DNA of 21,324 bases from an uncultured Methylococcaceae bacterium (lineage in GTDB: Bacteria; Pseudomonadota; Gammaproteobacteria; Methylococcales; Methylomonadaceae), in the NCBI GenBank assembly GCA_903903365.1, contig CAIUYS010000360.1, positions 1 through 21,324 of the forward strand. The letters run 5' to 3'. The position numbers and the translations under genes were made by a program. The notes beneath the pieces were generated by a model. The model saw nothing but the letters and a program-made list of their open reading frames with translations, made no database searches and had not been told where the DNA came from. This document shows positions 1 to 7,461 of the stretch, in pieces; position 1 is the first letter of the stretch; every line of letters begins with the position of its first letter.

Positions 1-66
1 GCAACGCTCCAGCGTTGCGTGACGCGGGAGCGTCACTGTCGGCATTCCCACGCCGGAGCGTGGGAA
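1..66. repeat. Array of three short perfect palindromes (REP-like)
   Basis: Three hairpin-forming palindromes lie close together: GCAACGCT-CC-AGCGTTGC at 1-18, GTGACGC-GGGA-GCGTCAC at 19-36, and a third at 45-66 with 9-bp arms TTCCCACGC / GCGTGGGAA around CGGA. All have a GC-rich centre of the form C/GCGxxxGCG. The same style reappears at 21094-21164. They are probably members of a dispersed extragenic palindrome family; the array may continue left of the window. No T-run follows, so a terminator is not indicated. Confidence 0.75.
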
Positions 67-566
67 CGATAGGGTGGGGTTATTTATTGCGAGTTACCTT
101 TAATCTGTCCCGCCTTAGTGGGTAGCGCTATTTTTTAAAGATTCACTAAAAAAAGATCCACCAAAGAAACTTGCCGGCTTATTTCCAACATGCTGATTAA
201 CAGACACAGCATCAACAGAGGATGTCTATCCATAAGCAGTTGAAATCAATCAAAAATAGTTAAACAGCCTATCAAAATAGTATTTTTGGAAAAAATTAAA
301 GCCTGCATCTAATAAAAATAATACTTATAAATCAATGTATTGATTAATAACCACCCTTAAATATTATCAATAAAAATTCAACTAAAAAAACTAGTGGCAT
401 AGCCCTTGCTTTAATCATAATAACCCTTCGTATTTCGAGGATGTTACTGGCTAAATTAATCATCAACACAAGATTGATAACTGTTGGCTAGCCAAAAACC
501 TAATGTACCTTTCCTATCGTTGAAGCGGTTAGTGGGTTTGATTTTTTTAAATAAGGGAAATAAATA
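67..566. other. AT-rich gene-free region upstream of the TonB receptor gene
   Basis: No convincing coding frame is seen in these 500 bases. The stretch is AT-rich and holds a perfect inverted repeat, AATCAA-TGTA-TTGATT at 330-345, about 50 bases upstream of a sigma-54 promoter. Such a site could be an upstream activator site. A perfect 12-bp palindrome, TTGGCTAGCCAA, lies at 484-495 in the predicted 5' untranslated region. Regulatory roles for both are inference. Confidence 0.5.
395..410 (+). promoter_or_regulatory. Sigma-54 (-24/-12) promoter for the TonB receptor gene
   Basis: The sequence TGGCAT-AGCCC-TTGCT matches the sigma-54 consensus TGGCAC-N5-TTGCW. The invariant GG (396-397) and GC (408-409) are separated by exactly ten bases. 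Transcription would begin near 420, giving a leader of about 145 nt before the start codon at 567. Sigma-54 promoters need an enhancer-binding activator; none is encoded in this window. Confidence 0.65.
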
Positions 567-3485
567 ATGAAGCAGAATTTAGCAGGTATTTTTTTAGATG
601 ACACTAACCGACAACAACCCATCCCACTCAAGGTAAGCCGCAAAAAGACAATTTCTGTATGCGTGGCAGCTGCTTTGGTTGCCGGCGCCTCCCTGATGAC
701 TTTTGCGGACGTTGAGGCGGCAGACACCAAAAGAAAATACAAAAATAAAACTCATAAAGTTAATGCTGTGGATGAATTGCAAGCAGAAAATGCGCGTTTA
801 CGTGCACAAGTGGAACAATTGCAAGCGGCGCAAAGAGGGGGGGCCGCACCGACTACCGGCGCAACATCGGCTATTGATTCTGGAGCGCCTGCAACAGCGT
901 CAACCGAGCCTGCTGAAGTAGTAGCAGCAAAAGAAGAAGTCGAGGAAACCAAAGATTTGGGTGAAGTGGTAGTTAAAGGTCGCCGCGCTCCTCCACTACT
1001 TGAAAAGTTGCATGATGTTAAACAATCAGAATCCGTTATTTCAGGTAAAGACCTTGATAAGCAACTGGTACAGGATTTGGGAGGTATTACCCGACGCGCT
1101 TCAAACGTCCAGTTTAACCAAAATAATACGCGTGGCGCTTCCCTTTCGATTCGTGGCGTAGGCAAGCGCTCATTCTCGGAAACTCAAGATCCCAGTGTAG
1201 GCATAACGGTTGACAATGTCAGCTATGGTCTGTCACAACTTGCCAACTTTAGTTTCTACGATGTTGATAACGTAGTTGTTACGCGAGGCCCCAGAGGCAC
1301 CGAGGGTGGCTTGAGCGCAAGCTCCGGTAAGGTAAACGTTACCTCCAGGGCACCTACATTTACCCCGACAGCGGATCTCTCCGTAGCTTACGGGCAACGA
1401 GAGGCTCTTATTATAAAAGGTGCACTTGGCGGCAGCGTGGTCGATGACTTGTTGGCGTGGCGAGGTTCCTTTATTGTCGATAAAGGACAGGGGTTTTATC
1501 AACAAGCCTATGACACTAACTACAGCCTTTACAACAAAGACCGACTGAGTGGACGGGTACAGTTACTGTTTACCCCAACCTCTACTATAACAACGAAATT
1601 AATGGCCGATTTTGAACCTCAGCAGCCACAACTTCAAAACGGCCTGGATTTCTTTCACTCCCGACCAACGTATTACCCGACTGCACCGGGCATCCGGACA
1701 GACATAACAGGAACCTCGGCGCAGTCTAAACTATACCAATTTGTTAATGCCGCTGGAGTTGTCAGTGGCCCACGCGCTTATTTTCAGAACAGGGGCTTTA
1801 CCTGGAATGACTATATTGGCGGCGAGCAACGGAAAACCGTTTGGTTTGATGAAAACAAGGGCCAAACCGTAGCCAATCAAGGTGCCTCACTACAAACCGA
1901 CTGGGCGGTCGCCGATCATGTCCTGAGCTCAACCACAGCCGTGCGCGAGTATAGTTTTGACGCTCATAATGACGAAGGCACGCCTTATAATATCAGCGTA
2001 GATGGCGGCGGTGGCGTAAATTACACCCAATACACTCAGGAATTTAAGATCAAAAATAATCCCGGCGGCTTTTTTGATTATAAAGCAGGTCTTTTCGGAA
2101 TGAAAACCCACAATGATGTTGCTTCAAAAACAGGCTGGGGATCTGATGCGGGCGCGTGGTTTGCCAACGATGCACAGTACAAATTGCTGGATACCAATGC
2201 CGGCACCGATCGCGGCGCCGGATTGGCCATGCTTAAAGATTCCTTGCAAGATGCACGCAAAAAGGGAGACACGGAAATTCATACTTTATCCGGTGCCATC
2301 TTTGGCGAAGGAGAGCTGCATTTTACGGAGGCATTTTCGGTCATTCCAGGCTTTCGCGTGACCAAGGAACATCGCACAACCACAGATAATATTAACTTAA
2401 CAGCAAACGGGGTCGGCGCTGCCTTTAATCCTGTTGCCGTACGTGGTGTACAATTGGGCGGTTTTAATTCCGACGCCTCTGGTGTTTTAGGCACCAACTC
2501 TGCCGCCCAGTTACAACTGGCAGATAGCGTAGCTCAACGCTACTTTGGAGCCGCTAACTATGCTGCCCTAAGCGCTGCCCAACAAAACCAGGTTGGTACT
2601 GCCAAAGCAATCCGCAAGACCCAAATTGGGCAGTTGTATAACCCCAGTGATAGTACGTACGACGATGTCCTATTTACAGGCCAATTTACACCCACTTACA
2701 AGATCAATGATGACTTTACCACTTACGTATCCTGGCAATATGGTCAAAAATCAGGTTCTGCTATCAATATCAACGGCCTTCCAAGCAATGTTAAACCGGA
2801 ACTCACCAACGCCGCTGAATTGGGACTAAAGTCCTTCTGGCTGGATAAGGCGGTGATCGTTAATGTCGATGCTTTTATAATGGATATAAAAAACTATCAA
2901 CAATCGATCCAGGCGAAGGATGACTATCAGACTGCACTTAATAACAATGGTGTAGACGTTTATACGGCAGTTCAAGGCAACGTTAATAAAGTGCGCGTGC
3001 ATGGTGTGGAACTGGATAGTGTTTTTAACCTCATCCCCGACTTATCAATTCGTTTGAATGGCGCTTACAATATCGCAAAATATGTAGATTACAAAAATGC
3101 CGTTAAACCGGATGAGTTGGCTTACCTCCCGGCTAACTACGTTGATATGAGTGGGCGCCCCCTGCCAGGAGCTTCCAAATGGAGTTTTGTCGTCGGCGCA
3201 GATTACACCAAACCCATATTCGACAAATATGTGTTCCACACCAGCTTTACCACCAACTACCAAAGCAGTTACAACAACACTGACAACTTGTCGTCTTATG
3301 GTCAAGTTAATGGTAATGTTCTGACAGATGCGGCTATTGGTGTTGGCACAAAGAAAAATGTGTTGGATGTTAGCTTTATAGTAAAAAATCTGTTTAGTGC
3401 TAATGCTCATGAAACCGGCTGGAACTCATACAGCCCCAACCCTTACCCGGTTTGGTATGGCATTCAGTTAAGCGGAAAAATATAA
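567..3485 (+). CDS. TonB-dependent outer-membrane receptor with N-terminal coiled coil
   Basis: Predicted energy-dependent outer-membrane importer of 972 residues; the substrate is unknown. The N-terminus has an unusually long basic n-region (1-28), then a signal-peptide core (about 29-48) likely cleaved near VEA-AD at 51. A short leucine-heptad coiled coil (about 66-90, LQAENARLRAQVEQLQ) and a Ala/Thr/Glu-rich linker (91-128) follow. A TonB-box-like segment LGEVVVKG (131-138) precedes a plug domain (about 140-265: IRGVG, then VVVTRGPRG) and a large beta-barrel. A ribosome site AAGGGA (553-558) sits 8 bases before ATG. The protein ends in Ile rather than the usual terminal aromatic residue, although an aromatic-rich strand precedes it. 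The extra coiled coil before the TonB box suggests an additional periplasmic contact. Family assignment is firm. A metal or siderophore substrate would suit the PepSY gene downstream, but that is inference. Confidence 0.93.
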   Translation: MKQNLAGIFLDDTNRQQPIPLKVSRKKTISVCVAAALVAGASLMTFADVEAADTKRKYKNKTHKVNAVDELQAENARLRAQVEQLQAAQRGGAAPTTGATSAIDSGAPATASTEPAEVVAAKEEVEETKDLGEVVVKGRRAPPLLEKLHDVKQSESVISGKDLDKQLVQDLGGITRRASNVQFNQNNTRGASLSIRGVGKRSFSETQDPSVGITVDNVSYGLSQLANFSFYDVDNVVVTRGPRGTEGGLSASSGKVNVTSRAPTFTPTADLSVAYGQREALIIKGALGGSVVDDLLAWRGSFIVDKGQGFYQQAYDTNYSLYNKDRLSGRVQLLFTPTSTITTKLMADFEPQQPQLQNGLDFFHSRPTYYPTAPGIRTDITGTSAQSKLYQFVNAAGVVSGPRAYFQNRGFTWNDYIGGEQRKTVWFDENKGQTVANQGASLQTDWAVADHVLSSTTAVREYSFDAHNDEGTPYNISVDGGGGVNYTQYTQEFKIKNNPGGFFDYKAGLFGMKTHNDVASKTGWGSDAGAWFANDAQYKLLDTNAGTDRGAGLAMLKDSLQDARKKGDTEIHTLSGAIFGEGELHFTEAFSVIPGFRVTKEHRTTTDNINLTANGVGAAFNPVAVRGVQLGGFNSDASGVLGTNSAAQLQLADSVAQRYFGAANYAALSAAQQNQVGTAKAIRKTQIGQLYNPSDSTYDDVLFTGQFTPTYKINDDFTTYVSWQYGQKSGSAININGLPSNVKPELTNAAELGLKSFWLDKAVIVNVDAFIMDIKNYQQSIQAKDDYQTALNNNGVDVYTAVQGNVNKVRVHGVELDSVFNLIPDLSIRLNGAYNIAKYVDYKNAVKPDELAYLPANYVDMSGRPLPGASKWSFVVGADYTKPIFDKYVFHTSFTTNYQSSYNNTDNLSSYGQVNGNVLTDAAIGVGTKKNVLDVSFIVKNLFSANAHETGWNSYSPNPYPVWYGIQLSGKI

Positions 3486-3507
3486 AACTATTTTGATAGT
3501 CCGATGC

Positions 3508-3586
3508 CGGTCGGGGTTTGCAACCCCCGACCGAAACGTTTGAAGACTTCAAGAGTTTAAATAAGTGACGGAGTTGCAAACCCCGT
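3508..3586. repeat. Two related GC-rich palindromes after the TonB gene
   Basis: A hairpin at 3508-3533 has 9-bp arms CGGTCGGGG / CCCCGACCG around an 8-base loop containing TTGCAA. A second, imperfect one at about 3567-3587 reads GACGG-AGTTGCAAAC-CCCGTC. Both look like variants of a repeat with the core CGGGGTTTGCAACCCCG. A half copy (CGGTCGGGGTTTG) recurs at about 10962-10974 after the cytochrome c4 gene. No T-run follows either hairpin. Confidence 0.6.
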
Positions 3587-3659
3587 CTCGCTTCACCTCA
3601 AGCATGAAACCAAAAAGAACTGCACAGAATTTCCGTTTGTAAATCTATCCCAATGACTC

Positions 3660-3687
3660 GGCTCGGGCTTATCCCGGGCCTTTTTTT
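3660..3687 (+). terminator. Intrinsic terminator after the TonB receptor gene
   Basis: Stem GGCTCGGG (3660-3667) pairs with CCCGGGCC (3673-3680) with one G-U wobble around loop CTTAT. Seven T residues follow directly (3681-3687). It lies about 175 bases after the TonB stop codon and closes that transcription unit. Confidence 0.8.
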
Positions 3688-3699
3688 GTTAAGCAACTC

Positions 3700-3766
3700 G
3701 CAACAAATAACACCTTCCAAGTTTCGCAACACTACTGTTTAGATTGGTAGTGTGCGCATCGCGCAC
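3700..3766. repeat. Dispersed repeat, copy A (inverted partner at 13004-13067)
   Basis: Bases 3700-3741 are, in reverse complement, closely similar to 13026-13067 (both 42 bases; both include TAAACAGTAGT and TTATTTGTTGC). Next to this, 3752-3766 holds the near-palindrome GTGCGC-ATC-GCGCAC, which also occurs at 12921-12935 and, inverted, at 13004-13018. The order of the two blocks is conserved, so the repeat unit is about 67-70 bases. It is non-coding. Confidence 0.7.
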
Positions 3767-3811
3767 CACTGATTTTTCCGACTCAATGTGAAGATTAAGT
3801 GCCGAAAACGA

Positions 3812-3951
3812 CGTAGGCCGGAATAAGGCTTTTTGAGCGCAAGCGAGAATAAGCGTTTCCGGCACTCTATACGATATGCCGGAAACGCCACCACGCGCTA
3901 CGCCCTTCGACAAGCTCAGGACAGGCTTGGGTGGTCTTATTCCTGCCTACG
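3812..3951. repeat. Composite inverted-repeat element (REPIN-like)
   Basis: Outer arms at 3812-3829 (CGTAGGCCGGAATAAGGC) and 3934-3951 are inverted copies with two mismatches. Inside is a perfect 12-bp inverted repeat, GCGTTTCCGGCA (3853-3864) with TGCCGGAAACGC (3877-3888). Between the inner repeat and the right outer arm lies CCCTTCGACAAGCTCAGG (3903-3920), a short motif I associate with dispersed extragenic repeats in many proteobacteria. The nested symmetry and lack of a coding frame suggest a small non-autonomous repeat element. Confidence 0.6.
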
Positions 3952-4242
3952 CCAATTGCTTGCTATAGCTGCCTCACCAGAATCAAGAATTAAAAACGTA
4001 AAGATTGAGATTTTACTTCTGCTCACGGTGCTGTTGAGAAAATTAAACCGCTATCCGGGGTTATCTGTTTATTTAGAAACACTGCCTGATGCTGAGCTGC
4101 TGTTTTTTCAACAAACTAATTTTGGATCACCACGACACATTAACCAAAGGGCTTTTAGACAACCCGAATAAACAAAACTTTATCATTAAAAATCATATTG
4201 TTAGGCCACCCATAACAACTCTTTCAACATTTTAAATGCATT
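3952..4242. other. Gene-free spacer before the second sigma-54 promoter
   Basis: About 290 bases between the composite repeat and the promoter. A plus-strand frame runs open to 4171 and encodes a leucine-rich stretch of roughly 55 residues, but its only ATG (3833) lies inside the repeat element and it has no ribosome site. It could be a decayed gene end; I do not call it. Confidence 0.4.
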
Positions 4243-4257
4243 GGCACGATAGCTGCT
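4243..4257 (+). promoter_or_regulatory. Sigma-54 (-24/-12) promoter for the rhodanese/PSD1/DUF1501 operon
   Basis: TTGGCACGATAGCTGCTTT (4241-4259) matches the extended sigma-54 consensus YTGGCACGRNNNTTGCW at all but one position. The invariant GG (4243-4244) and GC (4255-4256) are ten bases apart. The start codon at 4328 lies about 60 bases beyond the expected transcription start. It is an even better match than the promoter at 395-410, suggesting the receptor gene and this operon may share an activator. Confidence 0.7.
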
Positions 4258-4327
4258 TTACTACAAGAGAATGCATCGTAATTACGCACCCGCTGTGCGC
4301 TTTAATAATTAACCTAGAGAACAAACC

Positions 4328-4813
4328 ATGAAAAAACCTTCTAAATTACTGCTGTTATTGTTGATATTTGCCGCACCTATCGCCTTTGGGGTAACTAAAA
4401 GCGCTAAAAAAGTAGAAGCGCCAGTCGCTGCAGCAGACGCTTACAAACCCACCTCATTACAACTTCACCGTGCCGAACTGGATGCCCTGCTGGCAAAACC
4501 CGATCAACTGCTCATTATAGATTTACGTCGCCCCGATGAAGTCAGTTCAATTGGCGGCTTTCCTGTTTACCTGAGCATTCAGGCTGACCAACTGGAAAAA
4601 AGCCTGGATTTAATCCCTAAAGAAAGAACGATTGTCACTGTATCCAATCATTCCGGACGTTCCGGCAAGTCGGCTGATCTATTAACCGGCAAGGGCTACA
4701 AAGTAGCGGGTTATGTTGGCGCTCAATACTACGAAGCCGAGGGCGGTACATTGACTAAAGTAGCGATACCGGCACCCAAGGCTAAAGTGCCTGCCGAAAA
4801 ACACAAGCACTAA
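4328..4813 (+). CDS. Exported rhodanese-fold protein lacking the catalytic cysteine
   Basis: A 161-residue secreted protein. Residues 1-21 form a signal peptide (KKPSK then a leucine-rich core). Residues about 43-145 follow the rhodanese pattern: L-LIIDLRRPDEV (61-72) as the first strand and Asp/Arg motif, and IVTVSNHSGRSGKSADLL (102-119) in place of the active-site loop C-x-x-G-x-R-S. There is no cysteine anywhere in the protein, so sulfur transfer by the normal persulfide mechanism is impossible. It may be a binding or scaffold domain. The tail is Lys/Pro rich and ends EKHKH, which could bind a metal. It is the first gene of a sigma-54 operon, 57 bases before the PSCyt2-PSD1 gene. Rhodanese fold is fairly certain; role unknown. 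Confidence 0.8.
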   Translation: MKKPSKLLLLLLIFAAPIAFGVTKSAKKVEAPVAAADAYKPTSLQLHRAELDALLAKPDQLLIIDLRRPDEVSSIGGFPVYLSIQADQLEKSLDLIPKERTIVTVSNHSGRSGKSADLLTGKGYKVAGYVGAQYYEAEGGTLTKVAIPAPKAKVPAEKHKH

Positions 4814-4870
4814 TTTTAATACAGCGGCAATAACAAAGGTTTCGAACGCTTTAATTTTTGGAGTACGTCA

Positions 4871-7426
4871 ATGAACAAAAAGAAATTATATCTCGCAATT
4901 TTGTGGGGACTTACCGGTGCAATAGCGGGGGAAACCTTGGCAGCATCGGATTTATTTAATAACCCGGTTGGCGTCATCGGCACAAAACCACAGCCGGATT
5001 TATTTAACAGTCCCGTTGGTGTGATTGGTTCACCAGCAACACCCACCGCTGCGCCAGCCCCAGCACCGACTGCAACGCCCGTCACTGAAAGCAAACCGGC
5101 AGCCGCAACGACTCCAGAAGTTATAGCGCCACCCGCTACGCAAGCACCGCAAACCGGTCAATCGGCCTCGATAGCGGCAGACACTACACCCGTAGTGGCT
5201 GATGCTCAAGCGCCACAAGCCGGCAAATCAAAACTGTGGTCTTACCAACCGGTTAAGACGCCCGACCAACCCGCCGTTAATAATAAAGCGTGGGTGCGCA
5301 CTCCCATTGATGCCTTTATCTTGGCACCTTTGGAAGCAAAAGGACTGGCACCTTCGCCTGATGCAGATCGGGCGGCCTTTATACGCCGCGCCACTTTGGA
5401 CGCTTGGGGAGTTATCCCCTCGCCGGAAGACGTTGCCGTTTTTGTCAACGACACCGGACCGGATGCTTATGAAAAACTCGCGGATCGCTTGTTGGCATCA
5501 ACCAAATACGGAGAACGTCAGGCGCGTCGCTGGCTGGATTTGGCTCGGTATGCAGACAGTACAGGTTTTCAGAATGATGATACCCGACCTAATTTCTGGC
5601 GTTACCGTGACTATGTAATCAATGCATTTAACCACGACAAACCTTATTCTCAATTCATTCAGGAACAAATTGCCGGTGACGAGATATTACCTGATAAACA
5701 GGAAGGCTTGGTAGCAACCGGTTTTCTGGCAGGCTTTCCGGACAACAGCAACTCACGCGACCTGGTTCAGCGTAAATATCAAATTACTACCGATATGACC
5801 GATACCGTGGGCAAGGTAATGTTAGGTCAAACCGTTGAGTGCGCAAGGTGCCACAATCATAAATTCGACAAGATTAGCCAGAAAGATTATTACTCGCTAC
5901 AGTCATTTTTTGCCAATACCAGTGCTGTTGACAATATCCCTGCACAGAAAGGCGCGGTAGAAGTCAAATACGAAACACAATTAGACAAATGGGAAGCGGC
6001 GACCAAAGAGATTCATGATAAACAAAAAGCGATTATTGATCCTTATCGTGAGGCAGCGCTTAAATATCATAATGAGCGTTACCTGACCGACAGCCGGGAA
6101 TCCATTTTCAAACCCAAAGAACAATGGAATGCACTGGATCGCTGGGTTAATCATCGCCTGGCTAATATTACTGACGAAGACGATATGGTCGCTTACCTTC
6201 GCGATGCCAGTGTGAGTCCGGAAAGTAAAAATTACACGCCAGACATCGCGCTAAAGAGTCAGGAATATAAAGAACTGGTCGAGCAACTGAAAAAACTGGA
6301 TGATCTGAAGCCCGCTTCAGGCTCAACGACTATTTCTGGCGTCAGTGAATTAGGCCATCCCGATTCACCCCCTAGTTATGTGTTTTTTGGTGGCGACCAT
6401 GAGCGTAAGCTTGAGGAAGTTCAACCGGCATTTCCGGAAGCTATTACCGATGAAAAACCGGTTATTACACCCACCGCCTTTTCTTCGGGTCGCAGAACGG
6501 CTTTGGCAAAATGGATCGCCAGCGATACTAATCCGTTAACGGCACGTGTTTACGTTAATCGTGTCTGGGAAGAATACTTTGGACACGGCATCGTGGAAAC
6601 CGTCAGTGACTTTGGTAAAGCGGGTCAAAAACCTACCAATCCCGAGTTACTGGATTATCTGGCGTCCAAGTTTGTCAAGGAAGGCTGGAGCGTTAAAAAG
6701 TTACATCGCGAGATTTTACTGTCCAGTGTCTATCGTCAATCTTCTGATTACCGTGAAGATGCGGTTCAGGCTGATTCTGAAAACAAACTGTTGGCGGTAT
6801 TCCCACGCAAACGTTTGGAAGCTGAAGAAATTCGCGACTCTTTACTGGTAGCCTCAGGCAATTTGGAAGATAAAGTCGGCGGCCCCAGCGTGTTCCCGCC
6901 CATACCGGCAAATTTGGGGGCAGCCGCGACTCAATGGAAAGTTTCAAAAGATAAAAAAGATCAAAATCGTCGTAGCCTGTATATCTTTACCCGACGCAGC
7001 CTTCCTTATCCACTGCTGGACACCTTTGATATGGCCACCGCACAAGAAGCCCACAGCAAGCGCGATGTCACCACGACCCCGCTACAATCGCTGGCACTGT
7101 TTAATAGTGACATCGTATTTGGATGGTCACAAGCCTTGGCAGGACGGGTTATTAACGAGGCGGGTAATGATGAGTCGGCACAATTGGATCGGCTTTATCA
7201 GATATTGTTTGCACGCAAAGCAACTGATTCCGAAAAAGAAACGTTGGGAAAGTTTTTGAACACCCATGAAAAAGTCGTCAGAGACAAGACTTCAGAAGGT
7301 AAATTTGAGGTCAGCATACCTACCGGCTTGAAAGACAGTCCTAAATTGGACCCCATACGTGCGGCCGCTTTTGTTGATCTGGTGCACACGGTTGCAAACT
7401 CTAATGAGTTTATATACCGGTTTTAA
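4871..7426 (+). CDS. Exported PSCyt2-PSD1 (DUF1549/DUF1553) protein
   Basis: An 851-residue secreted protein of the family first noted in planctomycetes. A signal peptide (1-24, ending TLA) is followed by two tandem 16-residue repeats (27-42 and 43-58, DLFNxPVGVIG), an Ala/Pro/Thr-rich linker (59-118), DUF1549/PSCyt2 (about 140-350) and DUF1553/PSD1 (about 538-800, with ALAKWIASDTNPLTARV and VNRVWEEYFGHGIV). Within DUF1549 the conserved VECARCHNHKFD motif (322-333) has a CxxCH heme-c-type signature at C324-H328. The ribosome site GGAG (4860-4863) lies 7 bases before ATG. The gene sits directly upstream of the DUF1501 gene, the usual partner of this family, so both probably form one exported system. 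Biochemical function is not established for the family as far as I know. The N-terminal repeat and linker may tether it to another envelope component (inference). Confidence 0.92.
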   Translation: MNKKKLYLAILWGLTGAIAGETLAASDLFNNPVGVIGTKPQPDLFNSPVGVIGSPATPTAAPAPAPTATPVTESKPAAATTPEVIAPPATQAPQTGQSASIAADTTPVVADAQAPQAGKSKLWSYQPVKTPDQPAVNNKAWVRTPIDAFILAPLEAKGLAPSPDADRAAFIRRATLDAWGVIPSPEDVAVFVNDTGPDAYEKLADRLLASTKYGERQARRWLDLARYADSTGFQNDDTRPNFWRYRDYVINAFNHDKPYSQFIQEQIAGDEILPDKQEGLVATGFLAGFPDNSNSRDLVQRKYQITTDMTDTVGKVMLGQTVECARCHNHKFDKISQKDYYSLQSFFANTSAVDNIPAQKGAVEVKYETQLDKWEAATKEIHDKQKAIIDPYREAALKYHNERYLTDSRESIFKPKEQWNALDRWVNHRLANITDEDDMVAYLRDASVSPESKNYTPDIALKSQEYKELVEQLKKLDDLKPASGSTTISGVSELGHPDSPPSYVFFGGDHERKLEEVQPAFPEAITDEKPVITPTAFSSGRRTALAKWIASDTNPLTARVYVNRVWEEYFGHGIVETVSDFGKAGQKPTNPELLDYLASKFVKEGWSVKKLHREILLSSVYRQSSDYREDAVQADSENKLLAVFPRKRLEAEEIRDSLLVASGNLEDKVGGPSVFPPIPANLGAAATQWKVSKDKKDQNRRSLYIFTRRSLPYPLLDTFDMATAQEAHSKRDVTTTPLQSLALFNSDIVFGWSQALAGRVINEAGNDESAQLDRLYQILFARKATDSEKETLGKFLNTHEKVVRDKTSEGKFEVSIPTGLKDSPKLDPIRAAAFVDLVHTVANSNEFIYRF

Positions 7427-7461
7427 TAACCTCTATCACTTTTTTATAGGAAACAGGCATC

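Noticed and set aside
1..66. CRISPR array
   Set aside because: The hairpins differ in sequence and lack uniform repeats with unique spacers.
3833..4171. Open plus-strand frame with a leucine-rich C-terminal half
   Set aside because: Its start lies inside a REP-like element, there is no ribosome site, and the first half translates repeat DNA. At most a decayed gene end.
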